A stretch of DNA of 31,817 bases from positions 1 through 31,817 of the forward strand of contig JALUMJ010000094.1 in assembly GCA_027040375.1 (NCBI GenBank), written 5' to 3'. Below the pieces are notes generated by a model. The model did not search any database, was not told the origin of the DNA, and saw nothing but the letters and a program-made list of their open reading frames with translations. Shown piece by piece: positions 7,639-16,841 of the stretch. The stretch comes from Campylobacteraceae bacterium. GTDB taxonomy: Bacteria > Campylobacterota > Campylobacteria > Campylobacterales > Sulfurospirillaceae. A program made the translations under genes and the position numbers. Each line of letters opens with the position of its first letter. Position 1 is the first letter of the stretch.

Positions 7639-9560
7639 GAACTATACTCGCTTGATCTATTTATTTCAAAGTTGTCATCATCTACTTTCTTTAAAGAAAT
7701 TTCTCTTATGATTTCGTTGTCTTTTGTGTTGTAAGTAAGTTCAATTGGAGGAGAAATTAACTTAAATTTTATCTCATTATATTCTTTCCAGATACCGTGA
7801 TTTACAATTTTAGCTGAAAATATCTGACCTTGCGAGCCGCTCAAATCTTCTTTTAGCGAAATTAAACTATGTTTTTCTTCTTTATACTCTTTTAGTGTAA
7901 GGTTGTATTCATTTACCATTTTTTGATATTCTTTGATTTTGCCCATAAGCGTCTTAGGAGGATTTATATTTCTTTTTCTAAGTTCTATTATCTTCTTTTT
8001 AATGTCTTCAACGATAGATTTACTATTCATTATAAGTCTTTTTTTATTTTCTAAATTTTTTGGATATGGCTTTAATTTTATACCTATTTTTTTAATCTTA
8101 CCATCTATATCTTTAATTCTTTCTTTAAACTCTTTTGTTGAAGATGGGTCAATCATAAGCTTATTGTTTTTACCTGTTACTTTTTGTATATCAATCAAAT
8201 TGCTAGCTTTCAAAGATGCATTTGAGGTTAACTCTTCTACATAAATATTTTTTGCATTTATAGTCCCTCCGATTGCATTTTTGACATTTACTGTATCACC
8301 ACTTACGGTTCCACCCTCTAGCCTACCAATCTCTATATTTTTACCAATAATAGTGCCCCTGTGAACTGATATACTTACCTCATCAGCTTCTATTTTTGCT
8401 GTTTTATGAGTTTGCCCTTTTATCTCTACAATTCTTGCTTTTATGAATGCGCCACTAGCAACATTTCCTTCTATATGAATTTCAGAAGTCTCGACTTTCA
8501 TGCCAGGTCCAATTGCGTCTTTAAAGATATCGCTCTCTTTTACATTTATTTTTACATCAGAGTTTATATCAGTCTCAATAGAACCGGTTGTTCTAAAATC
8601 AACTGATTTTATATCCATTTGTTCAGCTATATCATATATAGAATTATCAAAATTAACATATCCATTTTTATTTGCAAGATAAAGAATCTTATCGTCATCC
8701 TCTTTTTTTATTATATTTTCCGTATGAGCAATTACAATTTCATTTTCTGATTTTGGCTCAGACACACTTAAAAATCTTCCTTGACAATTTCTCCCAGGAA
8801 TTCCTACTTTTGCCTTAATATACTCGATTATAGTCTCACCTTTTGACACTGCTAGTACAAAACCTCTTCTAGCATAATCAACTCTATCTTGACCATCTTT
8901 TGCTTCAATTTTATTTTTATAATGAAAAAGAATCCTACTATTTATCGCTGGAACTTTTTCTAGTCCCTGACAAGCCACAAAGGTACAATCGCTATCTAGT
9001 AAATTATTAATACTTATATTTGCTACTATTTTTTTAACTTCTACATACATTTTTTCATCTCGAATACCAACTAAAATATTTGCACGAGCTTTTTTCATAT
9101 TTATATTTTCTATAATTCTAGATTCTAGTTTGGTAAAATATTTTACATCTAAATTTCTCTTAACAGTAACAACAATCTTAGTTAAAGTTTTATTTCCACT
9201 TAGCGTTATTTCTGGGACCAATCCATCTGTATCAATTTCTTTTTTATTGAAGACTTCCACCTTAAAATGCTGTTTAACTTTAAGTTCAGGATTTAATAAA
9301 AAATCATTATCATCAAAGAGATTTTTATCTTTTTCGGTAATTTCAGTATATTCGCCACCTTTTTGTGTTCTATAGGCAGTGGTAACCTTTAGTACCTTAA
9401 ATGTTAATTCTCTTGGAGTTATGTTATTTGCTGATGCTATATTTTTAATCTCGTCATTGATATTTTGCGTATCAATAATTATAGATTTAAATTCTTCTTT
9501 CTTATTAGCATTTTCTTGCTGGTTATCGCTAGAACCTGCTATTTTATCAAAAAAACCCAA
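7635..9560 (-). CDS. FapA/DUF342 family polymer-forming protein
   Basis: A 641-residue protein (from the TTG start) of the DUF342 family, called FapA in flagellar and Vibrio contexts. The centre, about residues 230-450, is a repetitive glycine/valine-rich beta-helix (short repeats such as VEIKGQTH, IIGKNIEIG, VNVKNAIGGTINAKNIYVEEL). It is followed by a lysine/glutamate-rich coiled coil (about 470-590) and a small C-terminal beta region. It is soluble, with no signal peptide. FapA-type proteins help place polar flagella or chemotaxis components; that role here is inferred. The start chosen is TTG at 9558-9560 because AAAGAGGGG ends 6 bases upstream; an in-frame ATG at 9582-9584 would add 8 residues but has no ribosome-binding site. 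It is first in the leftward ruvA-ddl-murF operon. Confidence 0.85.
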   Translation of the reverse strand: MGFFDKIAGSSDNQQENANKKEEFKSIIIDTQNINDEIKNIASANNITPRELTFKVLKVTTAYRTQKGGEYTEITEKDKNLFDDNDFLLNPELKVKQHFKVEVFNKKEIDTDGLVPEITLSGNKTLTKIVVTVKRNLDVKYFTKLESRIIENINMKKARANILVGIRDEKMYVEVKKIVANISINNLLDSDCTFVACQGLEKVPAINSRILFHYKNKIEAKDGQDRVDYARRGFVLAVSKGETIIEYIKAKVGIPGRNCQGRFLSVSEPKSENEIVIAHTENIIKKEDDDKILYLANKNGYVNFDNSIYDIAEQMDIKSVDFRTTGSIETDINSDVKINVKESDIFKDAIGPGMKVETSEIHIEGNVASGAFIKARIVEIKGQTHKTAKIEADEVSISVHRGTIIGKNIEIGRLEGGTVSGDTVNVKNAIGGTINAKNIYVEELTSNASLKASNLIDIQKVTGKNNKLMIDPSSTKEFKERIKDIDGKIKKIGIKLKPYPKNLENKKRLIMNSKSIVEDIKKKIIELRKRNINPPKTLMGKIKEYQKMVNEYNLTLKEYKEEKHSLISLKEDLSGSQGQIFSAKIVNHGIWKEYNEIKFKLISPPIELTYNTKDNEIIREISLKKVDDDNFEINRSSEYSS

Positions 9561-9603
9561 TACACGCCCCTCTTTGTAAATCATCTAACTAGATATCGGT
9601 TTG

Positions 9604-9609
9604 ATTATA
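9604..9609 (-). promoter_or_regulatory. -10 box for the fapA-ruvA-ddl-murF operon
   Basis: Read leftward, the sequence TTGTATAATC contains a perfect TATAAT with an upstream TG (extended -10), about 45 bases before the TTG start of the fapA-like gene. No good -35 is visible, as usual for this phylum. The same 77-101-base divergent gap must also hold the murJ promoter; rightward AT-rich boxes such as TATATAAAAG (around 9619-9627) are candidates. Confidence 0.5.
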
Positions 9610-9661
9610 CAATATTTTATATAAAAGCTCCATTTAACGCTCATTTTGCTATCATTGCTAT

Positions 9662-11065
9662 ATGTTTTTAAAATCATTTTTTACCAATAGCGCTGGTATC
9701 TTAGTATCTAGAATTTTTGGCTTTATCAGAGATTTGCTCAGCGCCTCTATATTGGGTGCCAATCTATACAGTGATATTTTCTTCATCGCTTTTAAGTTAC
9801 CCAATCTTTTTAGAAGAATTTTTGCGGAGGGTGCTTTTACTCAAAGCTTTATCCCAAACTTTGCAAAAGCGAAAAAGAAGTCACTTTTTTCTTATAAAAT
9901 TTTTATTCGTTTTATACTATTTTTACTTCTATTTTCTCTTTTTGTAACTCTATTTAGTGATTTTTTTACTAAACTCATAGCTATAGGCTTCGATGAAAAG
10001 AAGATAAAACTCGCCTCAACTTTTGTAGCTATAAATTTTTACTATCTTCCTTTGATATTTTGTGTCTCATTTTTTGCGGCACTCTTGCAATACAAAAATC
10101 ACTTTGCAACCACATCTTTTTCAACAGCACTTTTAAATATATCTCTCATAACTGCCCTTTTGTATAGTAGAAATTTAAATAAGCAAGACATAGTATATGC
10201 CATGAGTTACGCTGTACTTATCGGTGGAGTTTTGCAAGTCATAGCACACCTGATAGCACTCAAGAAAAAAAGATTATTGAAGATTTTTGTAGTTGGTTAC
10301 AGATTATCTAAAAAAAGCAAAAAGCAAAAACAATCAAAGATATTTTACAAATCTTTCTATCATGCAATTTTAGGAAATTCAACCGCCCAAATTTCTGCTT
10401 TTTTAGATACTTGGTTAGCTAGTTTTTTAGCCAGCGGGAGCATAAGTTATTTATATTATGGTAATAGAGTTTTCCAACTTCCACTTGCTCTTTTTGCTAT
10501 CGCTTTAAGTGTTGGAATATTTCCAAAGATTGCAAGAATGTTAAAAGCCAATGACGAACAAAACGCACTTAAATTGATGGAAAAATCTTTTTGGTTTTTA
10601 ACTTTTACTCTTAGCATCTCTATGGTAGGAGGCATTATTTTAAGTGATGAGATCACAAAACTTCTTTTCCAAAGAGGCTCTTTTACGGACATAAATGCAC
10701 TTCATACATCGCAAGTGCTTAGCATGTATATGATTGGGCTATTGCCTTATGGGCTTTCTAAAATCTTCTCTTTGTGGCTTTATTCAAAAAATCAACAAAA
10801 GATAGCAGCTAAAATCTCACTATACTCGCTTGGCTCAAATGTGCTTTTATCACTTGCACTCATAAAGCCTTTAGGTGTAGCAGGGTTAGCCCTTGCTAGC
10901 TCAATATCTGGATTTGTTTTGTTTATTTTTACTATCAATTCATTTGGAGTAAAACAATTTTTAGATATAATTTCACTTAAAAAAATTTTACAACTTTTAC
11001 TTATTTTAAGTGTTGAAGTTGCCCTACTTTTATGGTTTAAGGATATAATAGATGTTTATATATGA
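9662..11065 (+). CDS. murJ: Lipid II flippase MurJ (MviN family)
   Basis: A 467-residue polytopic membrane protein with about 14 hydrophobic helices. The N-terminal segment is typical of MurJ/MviN: NSAGILVSRIFGFIRDLL, then FKLPNLFRRIFAEGAF, with the conserved charged residues that line the cavity in this MOP-superfamily flippase. A later YGNRVFQLPLALFAIALSVG segment is also characteristic. It moves lipid II across the inner membrane for peptidoglycan assembly. It is slightly shorter than the E. coli protein (about 511), which is common in this phylum. The ATG at 9662 has no obvious Shine-Dalgarno, but the family's N-terminus begins here. The 3' end overlaps cysS by 14 bases. The neighbouring divergent operon encodes Ddl and MurF, so peptidoglycan steps cluster here. 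Confidence 0.95.
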   Translation: MFLKSFFTNSAGILVSRIFGFIRDLLSASILGANLYSDIFFIAFKLPNLFRRIFAEGAFTQSFIPNFAKAKKKSLFSYKIFIRFILFLLLFSLFVTLFSDFFTKLIAIGFDEKKIKLASTFVAINFYYLPLIFCVSFFAALLQYKNHFATTSFSTALLNISLITALLYSRNLNKQDIVYAMSYAVLIGGVLQVIAHLIALKKKRLLKIFVVGYRLSKKSKKQKQSKIFYKSFYHAILGNSTAQISAFLDTWLASFLASGSISYLYYGNRVFQLPLALFAIALSVGIFPKIARMLKANDEQNALKLMEKSFWFLTFTLSISMVGGIILSDEITKLLFQRGSFTDINALHTSQVLSMYMIGLLPYGLSKIFSLWLYSKNQQKIAAKISLYSLGSNVLLSLALIKPLGVAGLALASSISGFVLFIFTINSFGVKQFLDIISLKKILQLLLILSVEVALLLWFKDIIDVYI

Positions 11066-12458
11066 TTCAGTTTTGAAAAAAAAAGTACCATTTGAACCGA
11101 TAGTTAAAAATGAAGCAAAGATATATGTTTGCGGACCCACTGTTTATGATGATGCACATCTAGGGCATGCAAGAAGCTCTATCGCTTTTGATTTACTAAG
11201 AAGAGTTTTAATAGGGCTTAATTACAAGGTTATTTTTGTTAAAAATTTTACAGATATTGATGATAAAATCATAAAAAAGATGAAAAACAGTGGCAAAACA
11301 CTTCAGGATTTAACAAACTTTTACATAAAACGGTATAAAGACGAGATGCATGAGCTAGGTGTCAGCGACGCAGATATTGAACCAAAAGCTACAACTACCA
11401 TAGATGAAATCATAGAATTTGTGCAAGATTTATTAGATAAAGACAATGCTTACATGTTAGATGATGGCATATACTTCGATACTACAAAAGATGAAAAATA
11501 CCTAAGCATTTCTCACATGCAAATAGATACACAAAATCTTCAAGCAAGAGCCAATACAAATGATAGCAAAAAAAATCCAAAAGATTTTGCGTTATGGAAA
11601 TTCTCTAAACTTGGTGAGCCAACTTACAAGGCAAGTTTTGGAGACGGAAGACCTGGCTGGCATATCGAATGCTCTTGTATGATTGAAAAACACATAGCAA
11701 ATCTTGACGCTCCTTACCAGATTGATATACACGGTGGTGGTATGGATTTACTTTTTCCTCACCATGAAAATGAAGCGGCTCAAACAAGGTGTCATAGTGG
11801 GCAAGAGCTAGCAAAATACTGGATGCACAATGGATTTGTAACGATAAATGGCGAGAAAATGAGTAAATCTTTAGGAAACAGTTTTTTCCTAAAAGATGCT
11901 TTGAATATTTATGATGGTGAGATATTGAGATTTTATCTACTCTGTACTCATTATAGGGCAAATTTTAATTTTTCCCAAGAAGATTTATTGATAAATAAAA
12001 AAAGATTAGACAAAATTTATAGACTTAAAAAGAGAGTGTATGGATTAAAAAGTTCTCTTGTTGATAAAGATTTTAAAAAGAGATTAATGGACGCGCTAAG
12101 CGATGATTTAAATATATCAGTGGCTCTTTCGGTGGTAGATGATATGCTAACAACTGCAAATGAAAAACTTGATAGTGAACCAAAAAACAGAGCATATAAA
12201 CAAGAAATTAATGCAAACATAGAACTTTTAGATAACATTTTAGGCATAGGTTATAAAAATCCTTATAGTTATTTCCAGCTTGGAATCACAGCAGATGAAA
12301 AGCAAGTCATAGAAGATTTAATTCAAAAAAGAGATGAAGCAAAGAAAGATAAAGATTATAATAAAGCAGATGCCATAAGGGATGAATTAACGAAATTAAA
12401 AATCTCACTTATGGATACGCCAAATGGCACACAATGGGAAAAAATTGATGAACAATAA
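11052..12458 (+). CDS. cysS: Cysteine--tRNA ligase
   Basis: A 468-residue class I aminoacyl-tRNA synthetase of normal length. Motifs are CGPTVYDDAHLGHA (27-40), which combines the zinc ligand Cys28 with the HIGH-type HLGH (36-39), a second zinc-site cysteine at Cys207 in HIECSC, HHENE (237-241), and KMSKS (269-273). The C-terminal part is helical and lysine-rich, as expected for tRNA anticodon contacts. It attaches cysteine to tRNA-Cys in the cytosol. The ATG at 11052 lies inside the end of murJ and has AAGGA about 10 bases upstream. The gene also overlaps the start of the ABC exporter gene, so murJ, cysS and the exporter are likely co-transcribed and translationally coupled. Confidence 0.98.
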   Translation: MFIYDSVLKKKVPFEPIVKNEAKIYVCGPTVYDDAHLGHARSSIAFDLLRRVLIGLNYKVIFVKNFTDIDDKIIKKMKNSGKTLQDLTNFYIKRYKDEMHELGVSDADIEPKATTTIDEIIEFVQDLLDKDNAYMLDDGIYFDTTKDEKYLSISHMQIDTQNLQARANTNDSKKNPKDFALWKFSKLGEPTYKASFGDGRPGWHIECSCMIEKHIANLDAPYQIDIHGGGMDLLFPHHENEAAQTRCHSGQELAKYWMHNGFVTINGEKMSKSLGNSFFLKDALNIYDGEILRFYLLCTHYRANFNFSQEDLLINKKRLDKIYRLKKRVYGLKSSLVDKDFKKRLMDALSDDLNISVALSVVDDMLTTANEKLDSEPKNRAYKQEINANIELLDNILGIGYKNPYSYFQLGITADEKQVIEDLIQKRDEAKKDKDYNKADAIRDELTKLKISLMDTPNGTQWEKIDEQ

Positions 12459-14169
12459 TCTAAAAAAATTGTTAAAAAGATTTACCCCCTATTTTAAAGA
12501 TTATATACCGTATTTTATCTTCGCAATTATCGGTATGATTATGACTTCAAGCGGAACTGCGGCTTCTGCTTACCTTGTTAAGCCTCTACTAGATAAGATA
12601 TTTATAGCAAAAGATATCCATATGTTGCATCTTCTTCCTTATGCTATCATAGTGGTATATGTTGTTAAAGAAGGTGGCAGATATCTTCAAACTTACTTTA
12701 CTGAGCGCATAGGGCAAGATATAATCAGAAGATTTAGGGATACGCTGTTAAGCAATATACTCACGCTAGATTTGTCTTTTTTTCACAAATATCGCACGGG
12801 TGAACTTATAAGCAGAAATACAAATGATGTAGAACGGATAAAATCTGTAGTTTCCAATCTAATTCCAGAATTTTTTAGAGAATTTTTTACAATTGTTGGA
12901 CTTGCTGGGGTTGTGATATATCAAAGCAAAGAGTTGGCTTTTTTCTCTTTGATAATTATGCCCCTTGCAATTTATCCACTTAGCAAACTAGCAAAAAAGA
13001 TGAAAAAGATTTCGAGAATGTCTCAAGAAAAGATTTCTGATATCACAGCAAAACTTAGTGAGATATTTAATAATATAGAAATCATAAAAGCAAACTGCGC
13101 AGAAGAACATGAGCATAAGCTTTTTCAAAATGACAATAAAAAATACTTTAATTTAACGATGAAAAGTGTAAAAATTTCAGCGATAATCAGCCCTATCATG
13201 GAGACTTTAGGAGCTGTAGGAGTTGCTACTGTTATCATAATAGGTGGAAAAGAAGTCATAGAAGGAACTATGAGTGTTGGTAGTTTTTTCTCGTTTTTGA
13301 CTGCTCTTTTTATGCTTTATACTCCGATAAAAAGAATTTCAAGTTTATATAACCGCCTTCAAGACGCTGTAGCGGCTAGTGAAAGGATATTTTTCTTGCT
13401 CGACTTAAAACCAGAGATAAAAAGTGGAAATCAAGAGATACCTAAGATTATAAAAAATATATCTTATAAAGGCGTAGTCTTAAAATATGATGATAAAATC
13501 GCACTTAATGGCATCAACTTGGATATAAAACAAGGTGAGTTTATCGCAATGGTTGGAAATAGTGGTGGTGGAAAGAGTTCACTTGTTAATTTGTTGATTA
13601 GGCTTTTTGACCCATATAGTGGTAGCATTTCGATTAACAATATAAATCTAAAATCTTTTTCATTAAAAAGTCTTCGAAACTCTGTAGCAATAGTCACTCA
13701 AAGAGTTTATATATTTAACGAAAGCGTTGCTTCAAATATCGCTTATGGTGAGGAAATTGATGAGCAAATGGTGATAGATGCACTTAAAAAAGCAAATGCT
13801 TATGATTTTATCGAGAATTTAAAAGATGGGATTTATACCACTTTAGATGAATTTGGAACAAATCTTTCAGGCGGTCAAAGGCAAAGGATTGCGATAGCAA
13901 GAGCTATTTATAAAGACCCTAAGATATTGATACTTGATGAGGCAACTAGTGCGCTTGATAGTAAAAGCGAACAAAAGATAAGTAAAGCCATAGAAAATCT
14001 CATAAAAGATAAAATCACACTCGTTATCGCTCACAGACTAAGTACAATCAAAAAAGCCGATAGAATAATTGTACTAAAACATGGAAAGATTGAAGCAATA
14101 GGAACAGATAAAGAACTTGAACTTAGCTGCGATGAGTATCTAAAACTTAAAGGCGTACGAGATGCTTAA
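12448..14169 (+). CDS. msbA: MsbA-type ABC exporter (fused membrane and ATPase domains)
   Basis: A 573-residue half-transporter that should work as a homodimer. Residues 1 to about 310 form a six-helix exporter membrane domain. The ATPase follows, with Walker A GNSGGGKSS (370-378), signature LSGGQ (473-477), Walker B ILILDE (493-498) and the switch histidine in IAHRLS (529). The closest recognisable type is MsbA, which flips lipid A-core across the inner membrane; the syntenic C. jejuni gene is annotated msbA, but the substrate cannot be proved from sequence. I chose the ATG at 12448, which overlaps the cysS stop by 11 bases and has GGGA 8 bases upstream. An ATG at 12424 would add 8 residues without a better ribosome-binding site. 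Confidence 0.88.
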   Translation: MNNNLKKLLKRFTPYFKDYIPYFIFAIIGMIMTSSGTAASAYLVKPLLDKIFIAKDIHMLHLLPYAIIVVYVVKEGGRYLQTYFTERIGQDIIRRFRDTLLSNILTLDLSFFHKYRTGELISRNTNDVERIKSVVSNLIPEFFREFFTIVGLAGVVIYQSKELAFFSLIIMPLAIYPLSKLAKKMKKISRMSQEKISDITAKLSEIFNNIEIIKANCAEEHEHKLFQNDNKKYFNLTMKSVKISAIISPIMETLGAVGVATVIIIGGKEVIEGTMSVGSFFSFLTALFMLYTPIKRISSLYNRLQDAVAASERIFFLLDLKPEIKSGNQEIPKIIKNISYKGVVLKYDDKIALNGINLDIKQGEFIAMVGNSGGGKSSLVNLLIRLFDPYSGSISINNINLKSFSLKSLRNSVAIVTQRVYIFNESVASNIAYGEEIDEQMVIDALKKANAYDFIENLKDGIYTTLDEFGTNLSGGQRQRIAIARAIYKDPKILILDEATSALDSKSEQKISKAIENLIKDKITLVIAHRLSTIKKADRIIVLKHGKIEAIGTDKELELSCDEYLKLKGVRDA

Positions 14170-14249
14170 ATATGTTCTTAATGATAAATTTAGTACAATA
14201 TTTGTCTTATTTAATTAAAAATATTTAAGAGAAAAATAAAGGTTTTTAA

Positions 14250-14654
14250 ATGCTACTAACAAAAGCTAGTGAATATGCTCTTTTATCTTTGATAATTATC
14301 GCAAAACAAGATAAACCTCATGATGTCGAAGCTCTTTCAAAAGAACTAGGCATATCTAAAAGTTTTTTAGCAAAGATATTACAAACTTTTGCAAAAAATA
14401 ATCTTTTAAAATCTTTTAAAGGCACTAAAGGTGGATTTCTTCTTGCCGTGCCAGCGGATGAGTTATCCATAAAAACCATCATTGAGTGTGCAGAAAAAAA
14501 GCAAGCAAAAGTTTTTGAGTGTTCATCATCAGAATCAAAATGCCCTAGTGGAAAAGAAGAATTTTGCAAAATTTTACCAGTTTTAACAAAATTACAATTT
14601 AAGATTGATCTCTTTCTTGATAGCATCACACTAAAAGATTTAATCGAAAAATAA
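14250..14654 (+). CDS. Rrf2-family transcriptional regulator
   Basis: A 134-residue Rrf2 protein with an N-terminal winged helix-turn-helix: [14 protein letters not shown], then [32 protein letters not shown] (about 32-63). Its C-terminal part has cysteines at 80, 91, 98 and 106. The last three (spacing CX6C and CX7C) resemble the iron-sulfur ligand cluster of IscR/NsrR-type members, so it may sense iron-sulfur status, oxygen or nitric oxide. It has its own upstream gap of 80 bases (14170-14249), which is AT-rich and holds probable promoter sequence, and AAAGG 7 bases before the ATG. Its stop codon overlaps the AAGG preceding flhA, so the two are probably one transcript. Targets are unknown; autoregulation is typical for the family. 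Confidence 0.9.
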   Translation: MLLTKASEYALLSLIIIAKQDKPHDVEALSKELGISKSFLAKILQTFAKNNLLKSFKGTKGGFLLAVPADELSIKTIIECAEKKQAKVFECSSSESKCPSGKEEFCKILPVLTKLQFKIDLFLDSITLKDLIEK

Positions 14655-14667
14655 GGCAAAAAAGATA
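14653..14667 (+). promoter_or_regulatory. Ribosome-binding site and possible non-canonical ATA start of flhA
   Basis: AAGG (14653-14656), which overlaps the stop of the Rrf2 gene, is followed 8 bases later by ATA (14665-14667). The ATA is in frame with flhA and begins a 24-residue extension that matches the expected FlhA N-terminus. No ATG, GTG or TTG exists in this frame between the preceding in-frame stop (14641-14643) and 14737. Whether ATA really initiates here is inference. Confidence 0.4.
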
Positions 14668-14736
14668 AAAAAGAAAAGCTTTATCTCAATATTTGGCACA
14701 CTGTTTGCCCCAATATTAAAATCCAAAGACTTAGTT

Positions 14737-16833
14737 ATGGTTATATTTGTCATAGCAATCTTAGCTATCATAATAGTACCGCTTCCAAGTTATGCACTAG
14801 ATTTCTTTTTGACCATATCTTTGTCTATTTCGGTTTTAATCATTTTGATAGCACTTTATATACCAAAACCAACTGATTTAACAACTTTTCCGACACTTAT
14901 ACTCATAATCACCCTTTATAGACTCTCTTTAAATATAGCAACTACTAGAATGATTTTAAGCAATGGACACAAAGGTCCAGGGGCTGTTAGTGATATAATC
15001 GCCAGTTTTGGTGAGTTTGTTGTTGGGGGAAACTATGTCATAGGTGTTATAGTTTTCTCTATTTTAGTTTTGATAAACTTTATGGTTATAACCAAAGGTT
15101 CAACTAGGGTTGCGGAAGTAGCAGCTAGATTTACACTAGATGCGATGCCTGGAAAGCAGATGGCAATAGATGCAGATTTAAATGCTGGTTTGATTGATGA
15201 AAAAACAGCAAGACAAAGAAGAGAAGAAATCATACAAGAAGCGAACTTTTATGGTGCGATGGATGGTTCTAGCAAATTTGTAAAAGGTGACGCGGTAGCT
15301 GGAATCATAATCACGATTATAAATATAATAGGTGGTTTTTTAATCGGTGCATTTCAATATGATCTAGATTTGGCTACGAGTGCAAAAACTTATACAATAC
15401 TTACGATTGGTGATGGTTTGGTATCGCAACTTCCAGCTCTCATCAGCTCAACTGCAACTGGTATCATCATAACTAGAGCAAACAAGGGTGATGAAAATTT
15501 TGCAACTGGCGCTATGAACCAACTGTTTGGGGATTATAAAACACTTTTTATCGTTGGTTTTATTTTGATTTTATTTGCATTGGTTCCTGGTTTACCTACC
15601 TTGTCATTGGGTTTTGTTGGTTTAATATTTTTGACACTCGGGTATCTTATGAAAAAAAGTGTGGAAGATGGCTTTTCTATAAGTAATTTACTAGCTCCAA
15701 AAATTGATACAAAAACCCAGCAAGAAACTGGGGCGCAACAAACAGCACCAACTAAATCAAAAACACAATTAAAAGAGGAAGAAGAAAAAGCGTTAAACGA
15801 TATACTGAAACTTGAAATTTTGGAACTTGATCTTGGATACCAACTTATAAAACTAGCTGACGCCTCACAAGGTGGTGATTTGCTAGATAGAATTAAAAGC
15901 ATGCGAAGAAAAATAGCTACAGATTATGGCTACTTGATACCACAAGTTAGAATTCGTGATAATTTACATCTTCAGCCAAATGAATATCAGTTTTTGCTAA
16001 AAGGTGCTGAGATTGGTGATGGTGAGATATATCCAGATAAATTTTTGGCGATGGATAGTGGCTTGGCGATGGAAAAGATAGACGGAATGGCAACAAAAGA
16101 ACCAGCATTTGGGCTTGATGCTTTATGGATTGAAAAAGACACAAAAGAAGATGCCATCATAAAAGGTTATACTATTGTTGACCCTGCAACTGTTATCTCT
16201 ACTCATCTAAGTGAGCTTATCAAGAAATATTCTGAAGAACTTTTGACTAGACAAGAAGTGCAATCTCTAATAGAAAAAACAAAAGAAAATTTTCCTGTTG
16301 TTGTGGAAGATTGTCTTAAAGTTGCAAATATAGGGTTAATTCAAAAAGTTTTAAAAGCACTATTGCACGAGAGAATTCCTATAAAAGATATGCTTACAAT
16401 CTTAGAAACCATAAGCGATATAGCTGAAATCACTAAAAATGTAGAAATCATTGTGGAGCAAGTTCGTTCGAAACTTTCAAGAATTATAACAAAAATATAT
16501 AAGGATGATGAGGGTGTTATAAAACTTTTAACATTTAACACTACAACGGAACAAAAGATTTTGGATGCCTTACATGACAGAGATGGCGTGAGAGATTTGA
16601 TACTAAACATCGGGCAGATAAATACGCTTGTGCAAGCCATGAGTGATGAAGCGGCAAAAGTGTTGCAAAAAGGTGTTGCACCAGTTATAATAGTTGTTGA
16701 TCCACTTTTAAGAAAATCTTTAAGTGATATTTTTGAAAAATTCAACCTTGATGTGGTGGTCTTAAGCCATGCAGAGATAGACTCAAATGTAAAATTTGAG
16801 GTTTTAGGAACTATAGAAATTGAAAATTTATAA
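14737..16833 (+). CDS. flhA: Flagellar export gate protein FlhA
   Basis: FlhA forms the nonameric export gate of the flagellar type III secretion apparatus in the inner membrane. The protein has an N-terminal half with about eight membrane helices, the FHIPEP signature [20 protein letters not shown] and onward (131-165), a linker rich in glutamine and threonine (about 325-345), and a large cytosolic domain that receives substrates and chaperones. From the first canonical ATG it has 698 residues, but the frame stays open upstream and encodes [11 protein letters not shown] directly before the ATG, which matches the start of other FlhA proteins; beginning at ATA 14665 would give 722 residues, near the roughly 724 of C. 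jejuni. I list the ATG start because no canonical codon lies further upstream. The gene follows an Rrf2 regulator. Confidence 0.96.
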   Translation: MVIFVIAILAIIIVPLPSYALDFFLTISLSISVLIILIALYIPKPTDLTTFPTLILIITLYRLSLNIATTRMILSNGHKGPGAVSDIIASFGEFVVGGNYVIGVIVFSILVLINFMVITKGSTRVAEVAARFTLDAMPGKQMAIDADLNAGLIDEKTARQRREEIIQEANFYGAMDGSSKFVKGDAVAGIIITIINIIGGFLIGAFQYDLDLATSAKTYTILTIGDGLVSQLPALISSTATGIIITRANKGDENFATGAMNQLFGDYKTLFIVGFILILFALVPGLPTLSLGFVGLIFLTLGYLMKKSVEDGFSISNLLAPKIDTKTQQETGAQQTAPTKSKTQLKEEEEKALNDILKLEILELDLGYQLIKLADASQGGDLLDRIKSMRRKIATDYGYLIPQVRIRDNLHLQPNEYQFLLKGAEIGDGEIYPDKFLAMDSGLAMEKIDGMATKEPAFGLDALWIEKDTKEDAIIKGYTIVDPATVISTHLSELIKKYSEELLTRQEVQSLIEKTKENFPVVVEDCLKVANIGLIQKVLKALLHERIPIKDMLTILETISDIAEITKNVEIIVEQVRSKLSRIITKIYKDDEGVIKLLTFNTTTEQKILDALHDRDGVRDLILNIGQINTLVQAMSDEAAKVLQKGVAPVIIVVDPLLRKSLSDIFEKFNLDVVVLSHAEIDSNVKFEVLGTIEIENL

Positions 16834-16841
16834 GGGAACAC

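Noticed and set aside
14318..14659. 113-residue open frame on the minus strand inside the Rrf2 gene
   Set aside because: It is antisense to a well-supported regulator, has no recognisable motif, and its composition is what the complementary strand of the Rrf2 codons would give.
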